This document shows positions 8,096-16,313 of a stretch of DNA of 64,000 bases, piece by piece (position 1 is the stretch's first letter; the number at the start of each line of letters is the position of its first letter). The DNA comes from Paenibacillus aceris (lineage in GTDB: Bacteria > Bacillota > Bacilli > Paenibacillales > NBRC-103111): NCBI RefSeq assembly GCF_017874035.1, contig NZ_JAGGKV010000001.1:496001-560000 (forward strand), in the 5' to 3' direction. The position numbers and the translations under genes are program-made. The notes beneath the pieces were generated by a model. It was not told where the DNA came from. It worked only from the letters and a program-made list of their open reading frames with translations, and ran no database searches.

Positions 8096-8848
8096 ATGAG
8101 TTTGCAAATTCAAATGTTGGGAACCGGCAGTGCATTTGCCAAAACATTTTATAATACAAGTGCATTAATCCGTTCAAATGGAATGAATGTACTCATCGAC
8201 TGCGGTGCAACAACGCCTAAATCGCTTTACGACATTCAGATGCAGCCAGACCAAATCGATGGCATTATCATCACCCATATTCATGCCGATCACGTAGGCG
8301 GCTTAGAAGAAATGGCCTTTCGCTTATTATATGAAAGCAATCAGAAGAAAACAAAACTTTTCCTTACGATGGCCATTGCAGACATCCTGTGGGAAAACAC
8401 GCTGAAGGGCGGCATGTATAACCCGGAAGAAGGTTATCATTCCCTCGAAGATTACTTTGATGTAAACTTGATTGAGGAACAAGTTCCTATTGAAATAGGT
8501 CCGGGACTGACGATAGAATTTTTACCCACACTTCATATTCACCTCAAACCCAACTACTCGCTGTTCATCAACGATCGAATTTTCTATAGTGCTGATATCC
8601 GCTTTAGTAAGGATCTGCTTCTTCATGAAGTCGTAGGCATAAGAAACTGTCATACGATCTTTCACGATTGCCAATTAAGCGGTCAAGGCTTCATCCACGC
8701 TACGCTCGATGAATTGCTGACGTTACCTGAGCATATTCAGCAGCGGATCTACCTCATGCACTATGCTGATAATATGAGTGACTTCATCGGTAAAACCGGC
8801 AGCATGAAATTCATCTTTCAACACGAAGTCATTGAATTTCCATCATAA
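8096..8848 (+). CDS. MBL-fold metallohydrolase (RNase Z-like)
   Basis: A 250-residue soluble metallo-beta-lactamase-fold enzyme. The metal motif HIHADH is at residues 61-66, and LGTGSAF near the N-terminus is typical of the RNase Z/ElaC/YhfI branch. Further conserved positions are the aspartate in YSADIRFS, the late DCQLSGQGFIHA and the final histidine in LMHYADN. It lacks the long exosite of true RNase Z and is shorter, so a role in tRNA maturation should not be assumed. A GGGGG ribosome binding site lies a few bases upstream. It is a single-gene unit with its own hairpin terminator. Substrate unknown. Confidence 0.85.
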   Translation: MSLQIQMLGTGSAFAKTFYNTSALIRSNGMNVLIDCGATTPKSLYDIQMQPDQIDGIIITHIHADHVGGLEEMAFRLLYESNQKKTKLFLTMAIADILWENTLKGGMYNPEEGYHSLEDYFDVNLIEEQVPIEIGPGLTIEFLPTLHIHLKPNYSLFINDRIFYSADIRFSKDLLLHEVVGIRNCHTIFHDCQLSGQGFIHATLDELLTLPEHIQQRIYLMHYADNMSDFIGKTGSMKFIFQHEVIEFPS

Positions 8849-8857
8849 TTATGACGT

Positions 8858-8897
8858 AAAGAACCAGAGAGATTCATTCTCCCTAAGGTTCTTTTTT
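8858..8897 (+). terminator. Terminator of the MBL-fold gene
   Basis: AAGAACC and AGAGA pair with TCTCC-region and GGTTCTT, followed by TTTT, 10 bp after the stop codon. Confidence 0.75.
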
Positions 8898-9013
8898 CGC
8901 GAAAATCCGTGTTTATTTCCTATTCTTTTTGCCGGTTAGCAGGATTTGGTTAACAGACAGAGAACAAGTCAAGTGTATATATTTGGACATCGTTACTTGC
9001 AGGAGATGATACA

Positions 9014-10603
9014 GTGGTTATCAATTGGATTCTTTATGCTTATGCGTTTGTTTATTTGTTATATACGACCATACTGAAAACTTCGCTTAACATTCCCTTA
9101 CAAATCCTACTCGTTATCCTGTTATTGATAAGCCTGCGGATTCAGTCGAAACATGCTGCATTGCCCTGGCTTCGCTTACTGATCATTGGTCTCATGCATT
9201 TCTGCGGTCATATAAGCCTTCTTCTCCCTCTTTACATACTAACGCTATTTCATGATATTTATTCAGAAGAAAATCGCAAAAAATCATGGATTCTCACTGC
9301 ATCCTATGGACTTATTTTTTTAAGCAATGTGTACCTCATCAAAGGCATTTATGATTTGCTTTGGATCTACGTGATTGAATGCTTAATGCATTTCACAACG
9401 GTTGCCTTACTTACTAATGCGAATTATACCACTCTTGGACAAGCAGCCCGATTAAACAAGGAACGAGATCTATGCTCGCAGCAGGATTCGCTAACAGGGC
9501 TTTACAATTATGAAGAATCCCATCGCAGACTCGATCAGCTCATTCGCCAGAAACAGGGTTTGGTGCTGATCCTAATTGATTGCACCGATTTGAAAGCAAT
9601 GAATACAACCCGAGGATTTCAAGCTGGTAATTTTATTCTGAAGCAGATGGCAGAACTCCTGCAAATTTTGTTCAAGGATGCGCTCTTTATCGCAAGGTAT
9701 GGCGGGGATGAATTTGCCGTGGTTATGCCGCTTGTCACAGACCCTTCATCAACCACGTCCTTAAAGCTGAAGTTGGATTCTGAGCTCCCTAAGCTGACAG
9801 GCATACAAATCACATATGGGATTGCTTCCTACCCGCTTGATGGCTTGACGAAAGATGATCTTATCTTATTGGCTGAACATAACTTATTTACAAAGAAACG
9901 CGAATCGTGGCTCAAACGAGAAGAGCATATGTTGAGGTCCGATAAGCTCAGGGTCATCGGTGAGTTGGCCTCCGGAATGGCTCACGAAATTCGCAACCCT
10001 CTGACAACCGTCAAAGGATTTTTACAAATTTCAAAAGCAAACGGTTACAACATTGAACAGTGGTACAGCTTGATTATGGAGGAAATTGACAGGATGAGTG
10101 ATTTAACCGCTGAGTTCCTCCAATTTTCCAAACCGCATAGCATCGATTTCCGGGTCCATTCGCTCCATGAGTGCATGCTCAAAGTCATTGCCTTGATGGA
10201 ATCGGAAGCAACGCGTTGTGGCCATCAAATTTATTATAAAGAGTCCATGGATGCTGTCCTCATCTTGATGGATCAGGATAAAATCATTCAATTACTGCTG
10301 AACATCGTGAAAAATGCGTGCGAGGCCATGCAAGAAAACGGTGTTGTACATATGCAATTAACGTGCGATGAGAAACAAGTGACTGTGATTATCGCGGATA
10401 ATGGGCCCGGGATTCCGAGTGAGCAATTGGAAAAAATCTTTCATCCATTCTTCACAACCAAAGCAGCCGGCACAGGACTTGGTTTATCCATTTGCTACAA
10501 AATAGTGCAAGATCACCAAGGAACGCTGGAGGTTGAGAGTGAGCTCGGAACAGGCACACGATTCATCATCACCTTCCCATTAGCCTATGAGCAATCAGCA
10601 TAA
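9014..10603 (+). CDS. Membrane GGDEF-histidine kinase hybrid
   Basis: A 529-residue signalling protein. Residues 1-145 contain five or six hydrophobic segments. Residues 155-290 are a GGDEF domain starting at DSLTGLYN, with an intact GGDEF at 230-234. Residues 310-525 are a histidine kinase: HisKA with His324 in MAHEIRNPLTTVKGF, then HATPase blocks NIVKNACEAM, DNGPGIP and GTGLGLSI. The phosphoacceptor region resembles sporulation kinases such as KinA-KinE. In the GGDEF domain the usual ND..GH..GD substrate region reads MNTTRGFQAGN, so cyclase activity is doubtful. The start is GTG with GGAG 8 nt upstream. No response regulator is adjacent, which makes it an orphan kinase; a Spo0F-type partner is only a guess. 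Confidence 0.9.
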   Translation: MVINWILYAYAFVYLLYTTILKTSLNIPLQILLVILLLISLRIQSKHAALPWLRLLIIGLMHFCGHISLLLPLYILTLFHDIYSEENRKKSWILTASYGLIFLSNVYLIKGIYDLLWIYVIECLMHFTTVALLTNANYTTLGQAARLNKERDLCSQQDSLTGLYNYEESHRRLDQLIRQKQGLVLILIDCTDLKAMNTTRGFQAGNFILKQMAELLQILFKDALFIARYGGDEFAVVMPLVTDPSSTTSLKLKLDSELPKLTGIQITYGIASYPLDGLTKDDLILLAEHNLFTKKRESWLKREEHMLRSDKLRVIGELASGMAHEIRNPLTTVKGFLQISKANGYNIEQWYSLIMEEIDRMSDLTAEFLQFSKPHSIDFRVHSLHECMLKVIALMESEATRCGHQIYYKESMDAVLILMDQDKIIQLLLNIVKNACEAMQENGVVHMQLTCDEKQVTVIIADNGPGIPSEQLEKIFHPFFTTKAAGTGLGLSICYKIVQDHQGTLEVESELGTGTRFIITFPLAYEQSA

Positions 10604-10604
10604 G

Positions 10605-10636
10605 CAAAAAAGCCGCTGTACTTACAGCGGCTTTTT
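10605..10636. terminator. Bidirectional terminator between the kinase and GNAT genes
   Basis: GCCGCTGTA pairs with TACAGCGGC, flanked by an A run and a T run. It serves both convergent genes and overlaps the last codons of the GNAT gene. Confidence 0.85.
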
Positions 10637-11059
10637 CATTCTTACGTGCAAAATGCCAGCATCATAAAATGGTTCTGTGGAGATGACTTGATATCCCAAT
10701 TGATTATAAAAGCCTTCTGCTTGACACTGCGCATCCAGTATGGAAGACGTACAGTTCTCTTCGCGGGCCTGCTGCTCCATAGCCAGAATAATTTGTTTGC
10801 CAAGGGATTTGCCTCTATATTCTTTCAAAACAGCTACACGCTGCATTTTGGCGGTTTGGGGCTGATACTCATACCACCGGGCTGCAGCTACAGGTTGCTC
10901 TCCATCTACAATCAAAAAATGGTGGCAAGTTTCCGGTGATTCATCCTTCTCATCCATTTCCAAATGTTCAGGCACTTGCTGCTCGTCCACGAAAACTTTA
11001 AAACGAACCTTAAAACATTCTTGCAGTTGATCTTGTGTAGTAACGCGAATGATTTCCAT
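10622..11059 (-). CDS. GNAT family N-acetyltransferase (YjcF/ElaA-like)
   Basis: A 145-residue single-domain acetyltransferase. The N-terminal CFKVRFKVFVDEQQVP block is characteristic of the YjcF/ElaA branch. The acetyl-CoA pyrophosphate loop appears as QRVAVLKEYRGKSLGKQI at residues 72-89. A late GFYNQLGYQV segment gives the usual fold-closing motif. GAAGGGAG lies 10 nt before the ATG. The substrate is unknown for this branch. It is transcribed alone, with the terminator inside its 3' end. Confidence 0.88.
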   Translation of the reverse strand: MEIIRVTTQDQLQECFKVRFKVFVDEQQVPEHLEMDEKDESPETCHHFLIVDGEQPVAAARWYEYQPQTAKMQRVAVLKEYRGKSLGKQIILAMEQQAREENCTSSILDAQCQAEGFYNQLGYQVISTEPFYDAGILHVRMKKPL

Positions 11060-11131
11060 GTGGACTTTCTCCCTTCAATGAACATTCCTTGATCTTATCG
11101 CATTCAAGAAAAGTTGTCCACATGTCCTAAC

Positions 11132-11593
11132 CTACCTCTTTTTCTCCAACATATAGCTGAAAGCGCCGATAGCTACTCCCAGAATCGCTCCTCCCAGAAC
11201 TTCTCTCGGCAAATGCCCCAGCCTTTCCTTTAACGCTTTCCGCCTGCGAGCATGGTACAATCCCGGTTGCTGCTTAGCCAAACGCTCAACCTGCTCATCA
11301 AGGTCGTTCACTTCGACTGCAATTTCTCCCGCTGCGCGGCGAATTCCCATCGCGTCGTACATAACAACGGCCCCGAAAACAGAGGTTACGGCAAAATCAA
11401 TCGCTGAAATTCCTCGTTTCATGGCAATATAGGTAGCAAGCGCAGATACTCCTGAAGAATGCGAACTTGGCATTCCCCCGGTCTGAATCATTTGCGACCA
11501 ATCCCACTTCTTGGATGAGATATAAGCTAGAGGAATTTTCATCGCCTGCGCAGTTCCAATTCCTATCATTGCAGTTACTAGAGCTCGATTCAT
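11132..11593 (-). CDS. YuiD/DUF212 family, divergent PAP2-type membrane protein
   Basis: A 153-residue membrane protein of the DUF212 (YuiD) family. The conserved MPSSHSSG motif at about residues 43-50 and the later DAMGIRRAAGE block correspond to phosphatase motifs of PAP2-type acid phosphatases. Three or four hydrophobic helices surround them. A lipid phosphatase activity is inferred from this resemblance and has not been shown for the family to my knowledge. ATG 11593 has GAGGTGA 5 nt upstream and gives a family-like N-terminus. The gene stands alone and diverges from the CBS-pair gene. Confidence 0.85.
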   Translation of the reverse strand: MNRALVTAMIGIGTAQAMKIPLAYISSKKWDWSQMIQTGGMPSSHSSGVSALATYIAMKRGISAIDFAVTSVFGAVVMYDAMGIRRAAGEIAVEVNDLDEQVERLAKQQPGLYHARRRKALKERLGHLPREVLGGAILGVAIGAFSYMLEKKR

Positions 11594-11668
11594 TACCTTC
11601 ACCTCACTTGTAGCATCCATCACAGGTTTAGATTCTATTCGTAAATTTTGATACAATAGGAGTGTTGG

Positions 11669-11742
11669 TTTACGATGACTGTTTCCTACGGAAACACTGC
11701 TTATACAAACGAATAAGTTTCCTAACGGAAAACTCTAAGGAG
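11669..11742 (+). repeat. Dispersed hairpin-Shine-Dalgarno element, two tandem copies
   Basis: Copy one reads TACGATG followed by the stem GTTTCC-tac-GGAAAC. Copy two has GCTTAT, the stem GTTTCC-taac-GGAAAAC and then CTCTAAGGAG. It is the same plan as the elements at 21982, 57681 and 61807, here on the plus strand. The last bases form the ribosome binding site of the CBS gene. Confidence 0.6.
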
Positions 11743-11747
11743 TGTGA

Positions 11748-12182
11748 ATGATGAATATCGCTTTTTTCCTATTGCCGAAATCCGAGGTTATTACTACAAC
11801 ATTACAAACGACGCTTCGTCAAACACTTGAACGCATGGAATATCACCGCTATACAGCGGTACCGATTCTATCTGATGATGGTCTTTATGTAGGTACCGTT
11901 ACCGAAGGCGATTTATTATGGTTTTTGAAAAACTCAGACGGAATTACGTTTGAAAATGCCCATCGTCATTTGTTATCCGAGGTTCCACTGCGTGTACAAA
12001 ATAAGCCTGTTCATATTCATGCTGACATGGTGGATCTCATTGATTTAGCGAAAGTGCAAAACTTTGTGCCGATTGTGGACGATTCCGATAAGTTCATCGG
12101 CATTGTTCGAAGAAGCGAAATCATTGAATATTGCGCGAAGCAAGTCGTGTTTAAATCCCCCTCCGCAGCAGCCGAGAGGTAG
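11748..12182 (+). CDS. CBS-pair domain protein
   Basis: A 144-residue protein made almost wholly of two CBS motifs, about residues 8-65 and 75-130. Conserved features are TAVPILSDDGLYVGTVTEGDL in the first and FVPIVDDSDKFIGIVRRSEII in the second. Stand-alone CBS pairs bind adenine nucleotides; in Bacillus some, such as DarB, bind cyclic di-AMP. The ligand here cannot be told. The start is ATG 11748 or 11751; GGAG fits both, the second with better spacing. The ribosome binding site is the end of a dispersed hairpin element. Its last 32 bp overlap the convergent glycosyltransferase gene. Confidence 0.85.
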   Translation: MMNIAFFLLPKSEVITTTLQTTLRQTLERMEYHRYTAVPILSDDGLYVGTVTEGDLLWFLKNSDGITFENAHRHLLSEVPLRVQNKPVHIHADMVDLIDLAKVQNFVPIVDDSDKFIGIVRRSEIIEYCAKQVVFKSPSAAAER

Positions 12183-13362
12183 TTACGGCATTTCGGATCA
12201 TATAGAGCACTTGCGTAATCAAGTGTGCACTCGCCAACATAAGAAATGGAAGCATGGCATACACATAGCGATCTACCGGAATGAACACCATATGAATACC
12301 CAAGAATAAGAGGAAAGCTGTAGTAAGGTACCGAATGGCCAGACTTTGAAAGCTGAATGCAACCATGACAAAGCTGCCTGCGGCGATTAAAAAGGTGTGA
12401 AGATGGCTTAGCATCGTCATATACCAGGCAGGCACGGAAAACGGGTAAGGACCGACCCATATCGTTTTAAAAAACACGAACAATTTTCCAACCGTCATCC
12501 ATTTTATCCATAGTACCGGCTCTGTACTCAGTCCTTCTTTGATTCGTTTCATTCCTTCTGAGAATTGATGATTCTTATCAATATGGTCCCAATCGATGGT
12601 ATTTTGGAAGTAAGGGTCCGTTCCTCCCAGGAACGGATTACCCGCTTCCCCTTTGGCGATGAAAATAAGTTCATGAAACGTCACCCAGTTACGAATCCAC
12701 CACGGCATCATCACACAAGCAAAAGTGGCAGCAGCAAGACAAGCATAGGATGTGTCGAATTTCTTCGACTTTGCCCAAAGAAACAGATAAGGTACGATTC
12801 CAAGCGGAAGCACATTCGGACGGATCAATACACAGATGCCCAGCAGCAGCCCCATCCATAAATGATCCTTCCGCTTGTTATCTTGAATCATACGAACCTG
12901 TACATACAGTAAACCTGTGAAAGCTGTTAGGAATGGAACTTCCGTCAAGATCAAAGAAGTCGACCATACATAAGAGGGATACACCGCGGCAAAACCGCTG
13001 GCGATAAGTCCCGTAAACGGATGAAACAGCCTTTTTCCTATCAAATAAAGAAATCCTATAGCTCCCAGTGCAATAAAACAGTTCAAGATTCTCACAACCA
13101 TTAAGGCAGATTCCAGCGATTCATGGCCAGTAAGCTTAAAAACTGCTGCCAGAAGCAGCGGAAAACCGGGTGTAACCAGAGAATTGGGCACAGTGTCCCG
13201 GTAGGCAAAAATACCTTTTTCCAATAACTGAATGGCTGTCTTCGTATACTCCAACTGATCCCACTCCAAAGGCGGATATTCCGCTTCAAGCACATAGTGA
13301 AGGCGTAAATATAAGGCTGCTGCCATAATTAGAAATAGTGCAAGCCGAATGCCGGATTTCAT
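12151..13362 (-). CDS. Polytopic GT39/ArnT-like glycosyltransferase
   Basis: A 403-residue membrane protein with about ten hydrophobic segments. The first extracytoplasmic loop contains EWDQLEYTKTA, whose acidic residues sit where GT-C glycosyltransferases place the catalytic aspartate. The segment NSLVTPGFPLLLA after it matches the PMT/ArnT family pattern. Such enzymes transfer a sugar from a polyprenyl phosphate carrier outside the membrane. It is the last gene of a GT2-DUF2304-SMR-like-GT39 operon, which supports that role. ATG 13362 is chosen because GGGAGG lies 9 nt upstream. The acceptor (wall polymer, lipid or protein) is unknown. It overlaps the CBS gene end to end by 32 bp. Confidence 0.82.
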   Translation of the reverse strand: MKSGIRLALFLIMAAALYLRLHYVLEAEYPPLEWDQLEYTKTAIQLLEKGIFAYRDTVPNSLVTPGFPLLLAAVFKLTGHESLESALMVVRILNCFIALGAIGFLYLIGKRLFHPFTGLIASGFAAVYPSYVWSTSLILTEVPFLTAFTGLLYVQVRMIQDNKRKDHLWMGLLLGICVLIRPNVLPLGIVPYLFLWAKSKKFDTSYACLAAATFACVMMPWWIRNWVTFHELIFIAKGEAGNPFLGGTDPYFQNTIDWDHIDKNHQFSEGMKRIKEGLSTEPVLWIKWMTVGKLFVFFKTIWVGPYPFSVPAWYMTMLSHLHTFLIAAGSFVMVAFSFQSLAIRYLTTAFLLFLGIHMVFIPVDRYVYAMLPFLMLASAHLITQVLYMIRNAVTTSRLLRRGI

Positions 13363-13390
13363 ATCCAACTTCCTCCCTTCTTTCCACTTC

Positions 13391-13747
13391 CTACTTGGCT
13401 AACAGAAAGGCCCCTCCAACCAAAAAGAGCAGTCCTATCCATTGCGAGGACGAGAACGTTTCCTTAAATACCAACCAGCCGAACAACGCTCCAAAGACGT
13501 ATGCGATAGACTGCAGCGGATATACCCGACTGAGGTCGAATTTGCTAAGTGCATAAAACCAGATTAACGTTGCTGCCGCGTACAATAAACATCCTGCCAA
13601 AATATAGGGTTGCAGCAAAACAGCCCCTAAATTATGTATCCCCGTTAATGGCATTCGGTTAAGAGCAATTTTCCATACGATCTGACCGCAGACCAGTAAA
13701 ATAACATTGAGGAAAACAACGAAAAGCGGCGCCTGCAACAGCATCAT
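13391..13747 (-). CDS. Small EamA/SMR-like transporter (ArnE/F-like)
   Basis: A 118-residue protein with four hydrophobic segments, the size of one SMR unit. The C-terminal half contains SRVYPLQSIAYVFGALFGWLVFKE, the EamA/SMR signature with the conserved glutamate at the end of a helix. It overlaps the upstream DUF2304 gene by four bases (ATGA) and precedes the GT39-like gene by 28 bp. In ArnE/ArnF the same fold flips undecaprenyl-phosphate-aminoarabinose. By context this protein probably flips a polyprenyl-linked sugar; that is inference from operon membership. Confidence 0.8.
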   Translation of the reverse strand: MMLLQAPLFVVFLNVILLVCGQIVWKIALNRMPLTGIHNLGAVLLQPYILAGCLLYAAATLIWFYALSKFDLSRVYPLQSIAYVFGALFGWLVFKETFSSSQWIGLLFLVGGAFLLAK

Positions 13748-14088
13748 TTGGAATCGCCTCCGTGTAACTGCTCCTGCAGAAGGGCCACCTCTTGTACGAG
13801 TCGGGTTAATTTGCGGTGGAGCTTGGAGATAACGAGCGTCAAATGCATAATAAACGCAAGTGAAAATAACAACCCTACCAGAAACAATAAGGATGGCGCG
13901 TAATGAATATGCAGGTTGTACGATAATTGATCCAGCAAGCTAGGGAACAAACTGAACAAGGCCATGATAAAGCCAAGGATGAGCCAGAGAATAGCGTACT
14001 GTTCCTGCAGCTTCTGCCTGCGAATCAGCTCCACAGAAATAAAAATAAACACTAAACAAAAGGATATCGCCAATAAGTAGACATTCAT
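13744..14088 (-). CDS. DUF2304 membrane protein
   Basis: A 114-residue protein with three hydrophobic helices followed by a charged helical tail. The pattern RRQKLQEQYAILWL, then PSLLFLVGLLF and SKLHRKLTRLVQEVALL, matches DUF2304. This family is commonly found beside dolichol-phosphate-mannose-synthase-like GT2 genes, as here, where the GT2 stop lies 6 bp upstream. It may help anchor or regulate the transferase at the membrane; no biochemical role is established to my knowledge. Translation is probably coupled to the next gene through the ATGA overlap. Confidence 0.85.
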   Translation of the reverse strand: MNVYLLAISFCLVFIFISVELIRRQKLQEQYAILWLILGFIMALFSLFPSLLDQLSYNLHIHYAPSLLFLVGLLFSLAFIMHLTLVISKLHRKLTRLVQEVALLQEQLHGGDSK

Positions 14089-14094
14089 CTTCGA

Positions 14095-14793
14095 TCAACT
14101 CACATTACGGATTCTTGTAATACATATGGCTAAGGATACTTTAATCATATAGTAAAGAGATTTCACGGGCGTAATGGACGAGCGTCCAGCCTGTCTCGCA
14201 TGCATAACCACCGAGACTTCTTTCACTCTGAATCGCTGTTTTTCCAACAATACGATAGCTTCTACCTCTGGATAGTCCTCTGGATATTCATTAGCGAAGA
14301 GCTCAATGACTTGCCGGTTCACCGCGCGAAATCCGGAAGTCGGGTCTGTAAAGGTTTTACCGGTCATCCAGCCAATCATCCAAGTGAAAAATAATATCCC
14401 TGCTCTTCGATTCCATGCAGATCTATAACTGGTTCTCACCAAGAAACGAGAGCCGATGCAGCAATCTGCCCGCCCTTCTGTTATGGGCTCCAAGATGTGC
14501 GACAAAGCCTGCGGATCATGCTGTCCGTCTGCGTCAATCTGAACGGCAATGTCATATCCATGCCTTGCTGCATATAGATACCCCGTTTGCATAGCCCCTC
14601 CTATGCCAAGGTTGACGGGCAAATCAATCACCGTTGCTTGCTTTGTCAATCGTGCTACCTGTGAAGTATAATCCGTGGATCCATCATTAATGATCACAAT
14701 ATCCATCTCAGGCTGTGCACATTTGATAGCAGCCACTACATGCGCAATACTTTTCTCTTCGTTATATGCCGGAACGATGGCAAGCAGCTTCAT
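14095..14793 (-). CDS. GT2 polyprenyl-phosphate sugar transferase (DPM1/ArnC-like)
   Basis: A 232-residue family 2 glycosyltransferase. It starts with IVPAYNEEKSI, followed by VIINDGSTD and the metal-binding QIDADGQHDP (DxD). The ITEGRADCCIGSR and FTDPTSGFRAVNR blocks belong to the dolichol-phosphate mannose synthase-like branch. It has no long C-terminal membrane domain, which its DUF2304 partner may supply. It would load a nucleotide-sugar residue onto undecaprenyl phosphate on the cytoplasmic face. It is the first gene of a four-gene operon. GGGAAGGAA upstream of the ATG acts as the ribosome binding site. The sugar is unknown. Confidence 0.88.
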   Translation of the reverse strand: MKLLAIVPAYNEEKSIAHVVAAIKCAQPEMDIVIINDGSTDYTSQVARLTKQATVIDLPVNLGIGGAMQTGYLYAARHGYDIAVQIDADGQHDPQALSHILEPITEGRADCCIGSRFLVRTSYRSAWNRRAGILFFTWMIGWMTGKTFTDPTSGFRAVNRQVIELFANEYPEDYPEVEAIVLLEKQRFRVKEVSVVMHARQAGRSSITPVKSLYYMIKVSLAICITRIRNVS

Positions 14794-14957
14794 TGTATTT
14801 GTTCCTTCCCCTTTATAAGGTTAGACCGATCAGCCAATCTATTTCCAAGCATACCCTCATCGACATGGAAATAAACCAGTTCCATCAGCGCATGGATAGG
14901 GTTTCGCATCAGGAGACAGACTAAGAGGAAAACTTTGCTTGGAAAGGAAGGATATCC

Positions 14958-16277
14958 TTGGATCCATTTAGCCAGAACAAACAATGGCTGTTAGATAAAC
15001 TAGGCCCTTCCGACGATCTGGAGCATCGCACGATACAATCCAATCATTTAAAGGCCGAGCTTTTATTTATAACGAATATATGTGACAGCAGTTTGATCCG
15101 GGACGGGATCATTCAGCCATTTTTCCAAATGCAGCATGAAGCTGAATATGAAAATTATTTACTCTCTTTTCCGGGCTGTAACCGCCCCGCTTCTAATGTT
15201 GACACCTTAGGCAAAATTACGGCTGGTCATGTCGCCATTCTGCTGCAGGATCGCATTCTGCTCTTCAATGCCGCGCAAATTAAAGCCGCTGCTTTAAGCG
15301 ACGCACAAGTAGAAGCAACAATTCAAGGGCCGCAAACAGCCTTTAGCGAGCATATTGACACGAATATCAACTTAATCCGTTTCCGTTATCAAAATAACTC
15401 CTTACGCGTGGAGTGCAGCGAAATTGGCCGTCTATCCAAATCCAGGCTCTGTATCATGTATGACGACTTGCAAGTCGATCATAGCGTACTTGATCGGGTA
15501 AGACGCACTATCGATGAGATTAAAGTCGACACTTTACAATCTGCCAATGAGCTCCATCAACTGCTGACCAAGCAAAAGTTTTCAATCTTTCCCATCTTCA
15601 TGACGACCGAACGCCCTGACAGAACGATTCTTAACCTATCGCAAGGCAAGGTTATTTTAATGCTCGAAGGCACGCCGTTTGTTCTGATTCTGCCCGTTGT
15701 TTTTTATGATTTCTATTCTGCAATGGATGATAATTATCAACTTTCGTTAGTTAGTTATTTTTTGCTGCTCCTGCGGTACATTGCCTTATTTTTAAGCTTG
15801 ATTTTACCTGCCGCCTATGTCGCTCTTACGGCCTATAATCCGGAAATATTCCGGGTTCAAGTTTCGCTGTCCATTGCTGGCAGCCGCGCATCTGTCCCCT
15901 ATCCGGCTTATGTAGAAGTACTGCTTATGCTGATCCTAATGGAACTCCTACTGGAAGCAAGCATACGTTTGCCCAAATCCGTAGGCTCTACCGCAACTAC
16001 CGTTGGCGGTTTAATTCTGGGTCAAGCGGCGACATCCGCAGGCTTGATTAGTAACATCATGATTATTATCGTATCGACTGTTGCGATCTCCAATTTTGTT
16101 GTACCTGTTAATTCCATGAGCTTCGCCATGAGAATTATGAAATATCCCCTCATTCTGCTTGCATCCATGCTAGGCATTACCGGCGTCGTGCTAGGACTAA
16201 TTGGAATGATTGCCTATCTAACGAACTTAAGAAGCTTTGGCGTTCCCTATTTCCGCCTTTTTTTCTATCGAAAATAA
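14958..16277 (+). CDS. Spore germination protein, GerA family (A subunit)
   Basis: A 439-residue subunit of a germinant receptor. Residues 1-225 are the soluble N-terminal domain, including the conserved DLQVDHSVLDRVRRTID region. Residues 235-430 hold about five membrane segments, with LPAAYVALTAYNPEIF and GGLILGQAATSAGLIS as family hallmarks. The protein sits in the inner spore membrane with its B and C partners. The start is TTG with AAGGAAGG upstream. The C-terminus stops soon after SFGVPYF, where most family members continue about 30-50 residues, so it is short for the family. It is the first gene of gerA-gerB-gerC. The germinant is unknown. Confidence 0.92.
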   Translation: MDPFSQNKQWLLDKLGPSDDLEHRTIQSNHLKAELLFITNICDSSLIRDGIIQPFFQMQHEAEYENYLLSFPGCNRPASNVDTLGKITAGHVAILLQDRILLFNAAQIKAAALSDAQVEATIQGPQTAFSEHIDTNINLIRFRYQNNSLRVECSEIGRLSKSRLCIMYDDLQVDHSVLDRVRRTIDEIKVDTLQSANELHQLLTKQKFSIFPIFMTTERPDRTILNLSQGKVILMLEGTPFVLILPVVFYDFYSAMDDNYQLSLVSYFLLLLRYIALFLSLILPAAYVALTAYNPEIFRVQVSLSIAGSRASVPYPAYVEVLLMLILMELLLEASIRLPKSVGSTATTVGGLILGQAATSAGLISNIMIIIVSTVAISNFVVPVNSMSFAMRIMKYPLILLASMLGITGVVLGLIGMIAYLTNLRSFGVPYFRLFFYRK

Positions 16278-16313
16278 GTCCAAGCTATACCTATGCGGGG
16301 GGTGAGTGCACCG

